Source: Pontibacillus salicampi
GTDB lineage: Bacteria > Bacillota > Bacilli > Bacillales > BH030062
NCBI RefSeq assembly: GCF_042434395.1
Contig: NZ_JBHLTP010000003.1
Location: 248,001-312,000, forward strand
DNA length: 64,000 nt
Direction: 5' to 3'
Position numbers and translations under genes: made by a program. The first letter of the stretch is position 1. Every line of letters starts with the position of its first letter. Positions 1 to 7,425 of the stretch are shown here, piece by piece. The notes under the pieces were generated by a model. That model was not told the origin of the DNA, did no database searches, and worked only from the letters and a program-made list of their open reading frames with translations.

Positions 1-2
1 GC

Positions 3-263
3 TGGTCCGTCGATGCTGTGGAATTTATTACAAACGTGTTTTTTGAACTTGAATTTGTTAGAATAGAGAATGGACTTGTGACGCTACATGACAATCCTTC
101 TAAGAAGGATTTGTCAGAATCAACGTTATATCAATCTAAACATGACTATTTAACCGTCGAGCAAACATTATATTTTTCATCCTATCGACAGTTAAGAGCC
201 TGGTTGGAAGAGCAGTTCAATCAGGGTGCGCACCCTAAGGAGGAAGTAATCAATGAACCTTAA
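3..263 (+). CDS. recJ: RecJ single-stranded-DNA exonuclease, C-terminal fragment
   Basis: The frame is open from the window edge to the stop at 261-263, so this is the 3' end of a gene that begins upstream. The visible 86 residues are not diagnostic in themselves. The call rests mainly on position: in Bacillaceae recJ lies directly before apt and relA, and the tail has the mixed alpha/beta character of the RecJ C-terminal region. RecJ is a 5'-3' ssDNA exonuclease of the DHH family used in recombination and mismatch repair. The catalytic DHH part is outside the window. The stop overlaps the apt start by 11 bases, which suggests translational coupling. Confidence 0.75.
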   Translation, partial: WSVDAVEFITNVFFELEFVRIENGLVTLHDNPSKKDLSESTLYQSKHDYLTVEQTLYFSSYRQLRAWLEEQFNQGAHPKEEVINEP

Positions 264-765
264 AGATTATGTTACAGTGGTAGAAGATTGGCCATCAGAG
301 GGAATTAAATTCAAAGATATTACCACTTTAATGGATAATGGAAAAGCATTTAAAACAGCGGTAGATCAAATTGTGGAGTATGCGAGTGAGAAGGAAATTG
401 ACCTTGTTGTAGGTCCGGAAGCTCGTGGCTTTATTATTGGCTGCCCAGTTTCCTATGCAATGGAAGCTGGATTCGCCCCGGTACGTAAGGAAGGAAAACT
501 TCCTAGAGAGACAATCAAAGTGGATTATGGTTTAGAATATGGTAAGGATGTCCTGACTATCCATAAGGATGCTATCAAGCCTGGTCAACGTGTTCTTATT
601 ACAGATGATTTATTAGCTACTGGCGGGACAATTGAAGCTACTATTAATTTAGTTGAACAGCTAGGCGGTGTTGTAGTCGGCTGTGCATTCTTAATTGAAT
701 TAACGTACCTTCATGGACGTGAAAAGCTGGATGGCTACGACATTTTAACGCTTATGCAATATTAA
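253..765 (+). CDS. apt: adenine phosphoribosyltransferase
   Basis: 170 residues, the normal length for Apt. It converts adenine and PRPP to AMP in the cytoplasm (purine salvage). The PRPP-binding signature VLITDDLLATGGT is at residues 114-126, and the preceding GPEARGF segment (54-60) is the usual type I phosphoribosyltransferase substrate loop. The ATG at 253 sits inside the recJ tail and is preceded by AAGGAGG-like sequence at 238-244. The gene lies upstream of relA as in B. subtilis. A hairpin follows the stop, so relA probably also has its own transcription start. Confidence 0.97.
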   Translation: MNLKDYVTVVEDWPSEGIKFKDITTLMDNGKAFKTAVDQIVEYASEKEIDLVVGPEARGFIIGCPVSYAMEAGFAPVRKEGKLPRETIKVDYGLEYGKDVLTIHKDAIKPGQRVLITDDLLATGGTIEATINLVEQLGGVVVGCAFLIELTYLHGREKLDGYDILTLMQY

Positions 766-769
766 GATA

Positions 770-799
770 AGAGGAGTGCTCTGTAACGAGTACTCTTTT
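770..799 (+). terminator. probable apt terminator
   Basis: GAGTGCTC (74-81 past 700) pairs with GAGTACTC at 788-795 around a 6-base loop, with one G-T pair, and is followed by TTTTCC. The U-tract is short, so read-through into relA is plausible. Confidence 0.55.
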
Positions 800-821
800 C
801 CTATAGTATTTAATGAAAAAG

Positions 822-877
822 TGATATAATAAATACATTCCACGACTTTTACCAACATAGGTAAAAGTCGTATTTTT
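822..877 (+). promoter_or_regulatory. extended -10 followed by a perfect 12-bp hairpin and U-tract (relA leader)
   Basis: TGATATAAT (822-830) matches an extended -10 element, though no good -35 is visible. Directly after the expected start lies a perfect inverted repeat, ACGACTTTTACC (842-853) with GGTAAAAGTCGT (860-871), 6-base loop, followed by TATTTTTC. That is the form of an intrinsic terminator only about 5 bases into a transcript. It may be a second terminator for apt or a promoter-proximal attenuator for relA. Confidence 0.5.
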
Positions 878-916
878 CAATTGTAATCAAAATGGTTTAT
901 ATTACTAATAATTTTC

Positions 917-945
917 TATACAATCAATATAACATTTATTATAGT
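917..945 (+). promoter_or_regulatory. candidate sigma-A promoter for relA
   Basis: TATACA (917-922), a 17-base spacer, then TATAGT (940-945), about 55 bases before the relA start codon. Each hexamer deviates from consensus, so this is a weak prediction. It lies downstream of the hairpin at 842-871 and would bypass it. Confidence 0.35.
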
Positions 946-998
946 TAGGTTAAGAGCAAACGGTCTTGTTGACGAATTTTACTCATAAAGGTGATAGG

Positions 999-3212
999 AT
1001 GTCTAAAGATAAAATTTTGACAGCAGATGAAGTGGTGGAACAAGCGAGCGGGTACCTTTCCGACGAAGATACTTCTTTTATTCGTGGTGCATATGAATAT
1101 GCACAAGAAGCGCATAAGGAGCAATATCGGAAATCAGGGGAGCCTTATATCATTCATCCTGTCCAAGTAGCTGGAATACTAGTAGAGCTTGAGATGGATC
1201 CTGTGACGATTGCAGGTGGCTTCTTACATGATGTAGTAGAAGACACCGATGTAACCGTTGAGGATCTTGAGAATGATTTCAACCAGGAAGTCGCTATGCT
1301 CGTGGATGGTGTAACGAAGCTTGGTAAAATTAAATATAAGTCGAAAGAGGCACAGCAAGCTGAAAATCACCGTAAAATGTTTGTAGCGATGGCTAAGGAC
1401 ATACGTGTCATTCTTATTAAGTTAGCAGACCGTCTGCATAATATGAGAACGCTCAAACATCTTCCGCCTGAAAAACAGAGACGAATTTCTAATGAAACGT
1501 TAGAAATTTTTGCTCCGCTGGCACATCGCCTTGGTATTTCGACCATTAAGTGGGAGCTGGAGGACACTGCCCTCCGCTATTTAAATCCTCAGCAATACTA
1601 TCGTATCGTTCATTTAATGAAGCAGAAACGAAATGAACGAGAGCATTATATTGGGGAAGTCATGGACGAAATTAACAATCAATTAGATGATGTTAAGATT
1701 ACTGCGGACATATCTGGTCGTCCAAAACATTTATATAGCATTTATCGTAAGATGGTCTTAGAGAATAAGCAATTCAATGAGATATATGACTTACTTGCTG
1801 TTCGGGTTATTGTAAATAGTATTAAGGATTGCTATGCAGTACTAGGCATTATTCATACATGCTGGAAGCCTATGCCTGGTAGATTCAAGGATTATATCGC
1901 TATGCCAAAGCCAAACCTTTATCAGTCGCTTCATACGACTGTTATTGGACCAAAGGGCGATCCATTAGAAGTACAAATTCGTACCCAGGACATGCACGAT
2001 ATTGCTGAGTATGGAATTGCTGCTCATTGGGCGTATAAAGAAGGCAAGAATATTGATCAGAGCAATCAATCCTTTGATGAGCGGTTAAGCTGGTTCAGGG
2101 AAATTTTAGAATGGCAAAATGAAACGCATGATGCAGAAGAATTTATGGAGTCCCTTAAGGTCGACCTGTTCTCGGACATGGTGTATGTGTTTACTCCAAA
2201 AGGAGATGTCATTGAGCTTCCATCTGGTTCAGTACCAATCGACTTTGCGTATCGGATTCATACGGAGGTAGGGAATCAAACGATAGGGGCAAAGGTCAAT
2301 GGCAAGATGGAGCCTCTGGATTATAAGCTGAAAACAGGCGACATTGTAGAGGTAATGACTTCTAAGCATTCCTATGGTCCTTCAAAGGACTGGATTAAGA
2401 TTAGTCAAACATCCCAGGCTAAAAATAAAATAAAACAGTTTTTCAAGAAGCAGCGACGGGATGAGAACATCGCTAAAGGAAGAGAACTCGTTGATAAAGA
2501 AATTCGAAGCATGGACCTTGAACCGAAGGAAGTACTAACATCGGATAATCTGAAGCGAGTAGCCGAGAAGTTTAATTTTAACAATGATGAGGATATGTAT
2601 GCTGCTGTTGGGTATCACGGTATAACAGCAGCTCAAATTGCAACTCGTCTCACAGATAAGATGCGCCAGAAGCCATTAAAGACGCAAGATTTAGAGGAAA
2701 CGCTTGAAGGAGTTCAAAATGAAATGAAGGCAACACCTTCAAAGCCTGCCTCTAAGAAAAAGGATTCTGGTGTGAAGGTGAAAGGAGTAGACAACCTCCT
2801 CGTCCGTTTATCGCGATGCTGTAACCCTGTTCCAGGAGATGATATTGTAGGATATATCACGAAAGGTCGTGGTGTATCTGTTCACCGCTCTGACTGTCCG
2901 AACGTTCATACAGAGGATGTTAAGCATCGTTTGTTACCTGTTGAGTGGGAGAATACAGGAGAGGATAGTAAGCAATATAGCCTCGATATCGAAATTTCCG
3001 GCTATGATCGCCGTGGCCTGCTGAATGAGGTGCTACAGGCAGTAAATGAAACGAAAACTAATATAACGGCTGTTTCAGGTAAATCAGACCGTAACAAGAT
3101 GGCAACCATTCATATGACGATCCTTATTCATAATATTGGTCATTTGAGGAAAATTGTTGATCGTATTAAACAAATACCAGATGTATATACCGTTAGAAGA
3201 ATGCTACAGTAA
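999..3212 (+). CDS. relA: bifunctional (p)ppGpp synthetase/hydrolase
   Basis: 737 residues from the ATG at 999, chosen over an in-frame TTG at 966 because AAAGGTGAT (988-996) is a good ribosome site and the resulting N-terminus matches B. subtilis RelA in length. It makes and degrades (p)ppGpp on starved ribosomes. Order: HD hydrolase domain with H53 and H77-D78 (HDVVEDTD); synthetase domain with the GRFKDYIAMPKPN / YQSLHTTV segment near 295-315; TGS domain beginning near 390 (VYVFTPKGDVIELPSG); a Cys-rich region (RCCNPVPGDD, later DC); and a C-terminal ACT domain. All key residues are present, so both activities are expected. The dtd start follows 12 bases after the stop. Confidence 0.98.
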   Translation: MSKDKILTADEVVEQASGYLSDEDTSFIRGAYEYAQEAHKEQYRKSGEPYIIHPVQVAGILVELEMDPVTIAGGFLHDVVEDTDVTVEDLENDFNQEVAMLVDGVTKLGKIKYKSKEAQQAENHRKMFVAMAKDIRVILIKLADRLHNMRTLKHLPPEKQRRISNETLEIFAPLAHRLGISTIKWELEDTALRYLNPQQYYRIVHLMKQKRNEREHYIGEVMDEINNQLDDVKITADISGRPKHLYSIYRKMVLENKQFNEIYDLLAVRVIVNSIKDCYAVLGIIHTCWKPMPGRFKDYIAMPKPNLYQSLHTTVIGPKGDPLEVQIRTQDMHDIAEYGIAAHWAYKEGKNIDQSNQSFDERLSWFREILEWQNETHDAEEFMESLKVDLFSDMVYVFTPKGDVIELPSGSVPIDFAYRIHTEVGNQTIGAKVNGKMEPLDYKLKTGDIVEVMTSKHSYGPSKDWIKISQTSQAKNKIKQFFKKQRRDENIAKGRELVDKEIRSMDLEPKEVLTSDNLKRVAEKFNFNNDEDMYAAVGYHGITAAQIATRLTDKMRQKPLKTQDLEETLEGVQNEMKATPSKPASKKKDSGVKVKGVDNLLVRLSRCCNPVPGDDIVGYITKGRGVSVHRSDCPNVHTEDVKHRLLPVEWENTGEDSKQYSLDIEISGYDRRGLLNEVLQAVNETKTNITAVSGKSDRNKMATIHMTILIHNIGHLRKIVDRIKQIPDVYTVRRMLQ

Positions 3213-3224
3213 GGGGAATTCAAG

Positions 3225-3683
3225 GTGAGAGCTGTTATTCAAAGAGGAAAACAAGCAAGTGTTACAGTAAATGGAGAACAGACAGGCTTTATTAAAAATG
3301 GCTTAGTTGTACTCTTGGGTGTAACACATGATGATACAGAAGAGGATGCAAAATATCTCGCAGATAAAATTGTACATCTCCGCATTTTCGAAGATGAAGA
3401 GGAGAAGATGAATGATTCATTGAAGGATGTAGAAGGTCAATTGCTTTCTATCTCCCAATTCACCTTGTATGGGGAGACGAAAAAGGGTCGGCGTCCTAAC
3501 TTTATGAAGGCAGCCAAGCCGGGTCCTGCAAAAGAGCTTTATGAAACGTTTAATACATTGGTTGAGGAACAGGGAGTGCCTGTGGAAAAAGGGGCATTTG
3601 GAGAAATGATGGATGTTCAGCTTACCAATGTAGGACCGGTTACTTTAATTGTGGACAGTGAAGACCGTCATAAAAAAGGCTGA
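3225..3683 (+). CDS. dtd: D-aminoacyl-tRNA deacylase
   Basis: 152 residues. Removes D-amino acids (and glycine mis-charged on tRNA-Ala) from tRNA by RNA-based catalysis in a homodimer. Family signatures SQFTLYG (77-83) and NVGPVTL (135-141), carrying the cross-subunit Gly-cisPro motif, are both intact. Starts with GTG, supported by AAGGGG at 3211-3216, 8 bases upstream. Follows relA with a 12-base gap and ends at a strong bidirectional terminator, so it is the last gene of the apt-relA-dtd unit. Confidence 0.96.
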   Translation: MRAVIQRGKQASVTVNGEQTGFIKNGLVVLLGVTHDDTEEDAKYLADKIVHLRIFEDEEEKMNDSLKDVEGQLLSISQFTLYGETKKGRRPNFMKAAKPGPAKELYETFNTLVEEQGVPVEKGAFGEMMDVQLTNVGPVTLIVDSEDRHKKG

Positions 3684-3710
3684 GGACTCAGTCTAATGAT
3701 ATAGAGCAGT

Positions 3711-3748
3711 AAAAGCTCAGCACATTATATATGTGCTGAGCTTTTTTT
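3711..3748. terminator. bidirectional terminator between dtd and the amidase gene
   Basis: AAAAGCTCAGCACA (3711-3724) pairs perfectly with TGTGCTGAGCTTTT (3732-3745) across a 7-base loop. There are Ts on the plus side and As on the other, so it can serve both convergent genes. Confidence 0.93.
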
Positions 3749-3757
3749 GGATACAGC

Positions 3758-5416
3758 CTATTTAGAAAAATACTCCATTAACCCAGTGGTAATTCCCTTT
3801 GAGACATTCTCTTGATAATCGTTGGTACGCACGTACGTTTCTTCCTGTTTATTAGAAAGGAACCCAAGCTCTAACAGCAAGGAAGGTTGACGATTCTCTC
3901 TAATAACGTGGAAATCTTCTTGTTTTGCTTTACGGTCGTCTAGGCCTGTGGCTTTTACCATAGCGGCCTGTACCGTTTTGGCAAGCTCGCGGTGATGACT
4001 ATCGTAATAAAAGGTTCCAATTCCGTTAGCAGAAGGGGCCTCTGGAAAGCTGTTATAATGAAGGCTTAGAAATGCATCTGCATCTTGGATGTTCGATGTG
4101 GCAGCTCTTGAGCTCAAGGCCACGTATGAATCTGTTGATCGCGTCATAATAACATTTGCTCCGGCCATTTTTAATCGATTCTCTAAGTGTTTCGCTGTGC
4201 TTAATACGACTTCTTTCTCGAATATCCCACTTGCGCCAATGGCTCCAACATCTCGTCCGCCATGACCAGGGTCTATGACAATTGTTTTATTCCGTAAACC
4301 AGGGGAAGACGGCTCGTTAATATATCCGTCGCTTGGGGACACAATCCAATCGGCTACATATGCAGAATGGCCATTGTACTCAATCTCGTACCAATTATCT
4401 TCATGATTCAACACCTTAAATTGATCTCCCGTACCACCACGGCCTACTATTGATGTATCGGTAGAAGGACCTTCTCGAATATTGGTGGCATTATATAAAA
4501 ACGTAATCCAGTCCTCTTGCTTCGCCGTTTCCCCTTTTTGAGATACTAGCCAGCTGGCTATCCAACCAGAAGTTCCGTTTGAGAGAGTAATGTAATACCA
4601 GCCGTCTTCCTCTTTGGAAAAGGAGAGGCTGGTTCCTTCCTTTACTTTTCCAATGAGGTCGCTTTGTACGTTTGGTTTTGCTCTTACATGTAAAACAGGT
4701 GTTTCCACAGTTATGGTTCCTGACTGATTTGTTTTATTAGAAGCATTTGCATTTGCTATTAAGAATTCATTAGCAACCCAGCCTTGTTTTTGTTGGTAGG
4801 CTATTTTGGTCCATGTATTTTTCTTTTCCAGTATTTCTACAGACATACCTTTATTTAGCTGGTCCAACACAGATGAAGAGGTGCTAGGCTCTTCTCTTAC
4901 ATTTAAATGGTTTGCATTAATGATAGTGCTGGATTGGGGAGAAGAAGAGGTGATGCTGATGTAATTCTTATAAACATATCCTGTTTCTCCCTTATAGCTG
5001 ATTTGCACCCAGTCTTCCTTCTGTTGTAGAAGAGGGGCTTCTTCTCCTTCTTGTAGTGCTCCGATAACACTACTGGAGGAAGAGGCTTCGCTTCTTACTC
5101 GTAATTCATCGGCATTTGAAGTAATAGTGGATGATGAGTCCTCTGTGATGCTGACATGCCAGCTGGCAACCCAGCCTGTAGTATCGCTATCCGCTTGAAT
5201 TTTAATCCAATCATTTTCTTGAGAGAGGATTGTATAGGATTCCTGTTTATGTACCTCTCCTATTGCTTTGTAGCTAAGTCCTGGACCTTCCCTAACTTGT
5301 AAGGGCTCAGCATTTACTTCTACTTGCCCTTCAGCTGAAACAGATGAACCTGTAGTAGCAGTGAAGGTTGTAAAAAGCATTAGGATAAAGAGAAGTACTC
5401 GTAGCTGTTGGTGCAA
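3758..5416 (-). CDS. secreted N-acetylmuramoyl-L-alanine amidase with five SH3b repeats (YrvJ-like)
   Basis: 552 residues. Cleaves the amide bond between MurNAc and the peptide stem, outside the cell. A signal peptide (hydrophobic 5-20, likely cut near SVSA-EG at 28) is followed by five bacterial SH3 repeats, about 31-91, 97-155, 165-221, 234-292 and 304-360, each with the VR-EGPS ... W ... GWVA pattern. The Amidase_3 domain covers 377-552. Zinc ligands H385 (DPGHGG), E400 and H453 and catalytic E516 (LLELGF) are all present. The start is TTG at 5416-5414, with AAAGGGGGT about 9 bases upstream. Position next to dtd and hisS matches yrvJ of B. subtilis. Likely roles are wall turnover or cell separation. 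Confidence 0.93.
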   Translation of the reverse strand: MHQQLRVLLFILMLFTTFTATTGSSVSAEGQVEVNAEPLQVREGPGLSYKAIGEVHKQESYTILSQENDWIKIQADSDTTGWVASWHVSITEDSSSTITSNADELRVRSEASSSSSVIGALQEGEEAPLLQQKEDWVQISYKGETGYVYKNYISITSSSPQSSTIINANHLNVREEPSTSSSVLDQLNKGMSVEILEKKNTWTKIAYQQKQGWVANEFLIANANASNKTNQSGTITVETPVLHVRAKPNVQSDLIGKVKEGTSLSFSKEEDGWYYITLSNGTSGWIASWLVSQKGETAKQEDWITFLYNATNIREGPSTDTSIVGRGGTGDQFKVLNHEDNWYEIEYNGHSAYVADWIVSPSDGYINEPSSPGLRNKTIVIDPGHGGRDVGAIGASGIFEKEVVLSTAKHLENRLKMAGANVIMTRSTDSYVALSSRAATSNIQDADAFLSLHYNSFPEAPSANGIGTFYYDSHHRELAKTVQAAMVKATGLDDRKAKQEDFHVIRENRQPSLLLELGFLSNKQEETYVRTNDYQENVSKGITTGLMEYFSK

Positions 5417-5560
5417 ATTGTCTTACCCCCTTTAATTGGATAGAACAGTATAGTATTTACTCTACACACGTTCGACATACTAAAAAAAATTCCTTCCGTC
5501 ATGAAAAAAATTTTACGTTTAGGGAAAACTAATCAAAAAGAGCTGGAGAAGGGGTAACAT

Positions 5561-5737
5561 ATGAAGGAAAGCTACAAACAAAGGAGCATGAAACAAGCAT
5601 CTCAGGATATATTTGGCATGACATATCATAAAACTTGTGAGACAGATTCATTTTATAGTAAAATCACTATGGCAGAAAGCTATGGAGTTACAAGAGATGA
5701 TATAGAAACTGTGAAACAAAATATGAAACGTGGTTGA
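5561..5737 (+). CDS. small conserved-looking protein, 58 aa, unknown function
   Basis: ATG at 5561 with AAGGGG at 5548-5553 opens a 58-codon frame ending TGA at 5735-5737. The product is hydrophilic and basic at both ends. Its C-terminal third (MAESYGVTRDDIETVKQNMKR) resembles a short helix-turn-helix stretch. No signal peptide or membrane segment. A short gene (yrzK) exists in this interval in B. subtilis by my memory, which may be its counterpart, but I cannot align the two. It sits between the divergent amidase gene and the hisS leader, and its stop codon lies inside the -35 of the hisS promoter. Confidence 0.6.
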   Translation: MKESYKQRSMKQASQDIFGMTYHKTCETDSFYSKITMAESYGVTRDDIETVKQNMKRG

Positions 5738-5762
5738 CAGGTTGTGATTTACTCCTTATGAT
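5734..5762 (+). promoter_or_regulatory. sigma-A promoter of the hisS-aspS T-box operon
   Basis: Perfect -35 TTGACA (5734-5739), 17-base spacer, TATGAT (5757-5762). Transcription would start near 5769, about 370 bases before hisS, which matches the length of the T-box leader. Confidence 0.9.
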
Positions 5763-5768
5763 AGTAAT

Positions 5769-6110
5769 CAATTCAATCTTTTATTTTCAACCAAACATGC
5801 TTTGTAACAAGCTATGAGAATATAAACACATGAAAGCTATAAGAATTAGATCCAATGAGGGAAAAAGTAATTAAAGGACAGTTGGTTAGAGAGAAAGTGC
5901 CGTTGGCTGAAAGCACTTTTGCAAGCTGCTTTAATGAAAGACATTTCTTAGGTTTCTCATCGAACCCAGCGGTAGTAGGTGTAGAACGTACGCAGGCGTT
6001 AACTGCTAAAGAGGAAGCACAAATGTGCTTCAACTAGGGTGGCAACGCGGGAATATCCCGTCCCTATTCGATGCAGAAGTCGAATAAGGGACGGGATATT
6101 TTTATTTTTC
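5769..6110 (+). promoter_or_regulatory. T-box leader (tRNA-sensing riboswitch) of hisS-aspS, Asp specifier GAC
   Basis: The T-box sequence AGGGTGGCAACGCGGG is at 6036-6051. The competing terminator pairs 6053-6071 with 6080-6099, followed by a T-rich tract to 6109. Stem I shows ATTAAAG (5870-5876) with CTTTAAT (5929-5935), and a distal hairpin AGTGC (5896-5900) with GCACT (5913-5917) next to the conserved AGAGAG. The loop-E pair AGTA (5866-5869) and GAAA (5936-5939) places the specifier at GAC (5940-5942), followed by A, the same context as the B. subtilis glyQS specifier. Uncharged tRNA binding should stabilise the antiterminator and switch on hisS-aspS. A His codon, CAT, overlaps at 5942-5944. 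A short hairpin at 6013-6031 fits Stem III. Confidence 0.93.
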
Positions 6111-6141
6111 ATAAGAGTTAGTCATTTAAAGGAGGATATAT

Positions 6142-7422
6142 ATGAGTAATATGAAAGGCCCTCGAGGGACGCAGGATATCTTACCAGGTTCGGTTGAAAA
6201 GTGGCAATATGTCGAGACGGTGCTTCAGGATATTTGCAATCGTTACAACTATAAAGAGATAAGAACCCCAATCTTTGAACATACAGAATTGTTTCAACGT
6301 GGAGTAGGGGATTCCACTGATATCGTACAAAAAGAAATGTACACATTTGAAGATCGAGGAGGTAGAAGTGTTACGCTTCGCCCCGAAGGAACTGCCTCTG
6401 TTGTACGCTCGTTTGTGCAGCATAAGGTGTACGGTTCTCCCAATCAACCAACAAAGTTGTTTTACTTTGGACCTATGTTTCGTTATGAAAGACCACAGCA
6501 AGGGAGAATGCGTCAATTTGTACAATTTGGTGTAGAGGCACTAGGAAGTGACGATCCCGCCATTGACGCTGAGGTTATTGCTCTTGCTATGAATGCATAT
6601 CAGGAATTAGGGCTTACTTCTTTGAAGCTGGTTATCAATAGTCTTGGAGATAAACAAAGCAGGAACAGGCATAGAGAAGCATTAAAGCAACACTTCACCC
6701 CACACAAAGAGGAACTATGTGAAGATTGTCAATTGCGTCTTGAATCAAACCCAATGCGTATTCTTGACTGTAAGAAGGATAGAGATCATCCAGCGATGGC
6801 AACAGCCCCATCTATCTTGGATTATCTGAATAACGATTCTCGTGAGTATTTTGAGACAGTGAAAGCTGTACTTGATAACATGGGTATTCCATATGAAATC
6901 GATCCTAATCTTGTTCGGGGACTTGATTACTACAACCATACTGCTTTTGAGATTATGAGTGAGTCAGAAGGGTTCGGTGCTATCACTACATTAAGCGGTG
7001 GCGGTCGATATAATGGATTGGTAGAAGAAGTTGGTGGACCGGAAACAGCAGGAATTGGCTTTGCCATGAGTATTGAACGCCTGTTGATGGCGTTAGAGGC
7101 AGAAGGAATTGAATTACCTATAGATGAGAAATTGGATTGCTACCTAGCAACCCTTGGAGATGAGGCGAAGCAAGAAGCAGCTGGTATCATTTATAAACTT
7201 CGTCAGGAAGGTATTCAAGTAGACAAAGATTACGCAGGTAAGAAAATGAAGGCTCAATTTAAAGCAGCTGATCGCCTGAAAGCTCGATACGTTCTCGTGT
7301 TAGGGGAAGAGGAATTACAAAATAATCAAATAAACGTAAAGAACATGGAAACAGGGGAACAAAACACGATAGCTATTCAAGAAGTAGTTCAGCACATGAG
7401 ATCGGAATTAAAGGAGGACTAA
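6142..7422 (+). CDS. hisS: histidyl-tRNA synthetase
   Basis: 426 residues; charges tRNA-His in the cytoplasm. A class II synthetase with the N-terminal signature KGPRGTQDILP, motif 2 around FRYERPQQGRMRQF, the HisRS-specific segment LVRGLDYYNHTAFE, and motif 3 in GIGFAMSIERLL. A C-terminal anticodon-binding domain starts near 330. The ATG at 6142 has AAAGGAGGATA just upstream. It is the first gene after the T-box terminator and is separated from aspS by only 3 bases. Confidence 0.98.
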   Translation: MSNMKGPRGTQDILPGSVEKWQYVETVLQDICNRYNYKEIRTPIFEHTELFQRGVGDSTDIVQKEMYTFEDRGGRSVTLRPEGTASVVRSFVQHKVYGSPNQPTKLFYFGPMFRYERPQQGRMRQFVQFGVEALGSDDPAIDAEVIALAMNAYQELGLTSLKLVINSLGDKQSRNRHREALKQHFTPHKEELCEDCQLRLESNPMRILDCKKDRDHPAMATAPSILDYLNNDSREYFETVKAVLDNMGIPYEIDPNLVRGLDYYNHTAFEIMSESEGFGAITTLSGGGRYNGLVEEVGGPETAGIGFAMSIERLLMALEAEGIELPIDEKLDCYLATLGDEAKQEAAGIIYKLRQEGIQVDKDYAGKKMKAQFKAADRLKARYVLVLGEEELQNNQINVKNMETGEQNTIAIQEVVQHMRSELKED

Positions 7423-7425
7423 ATA

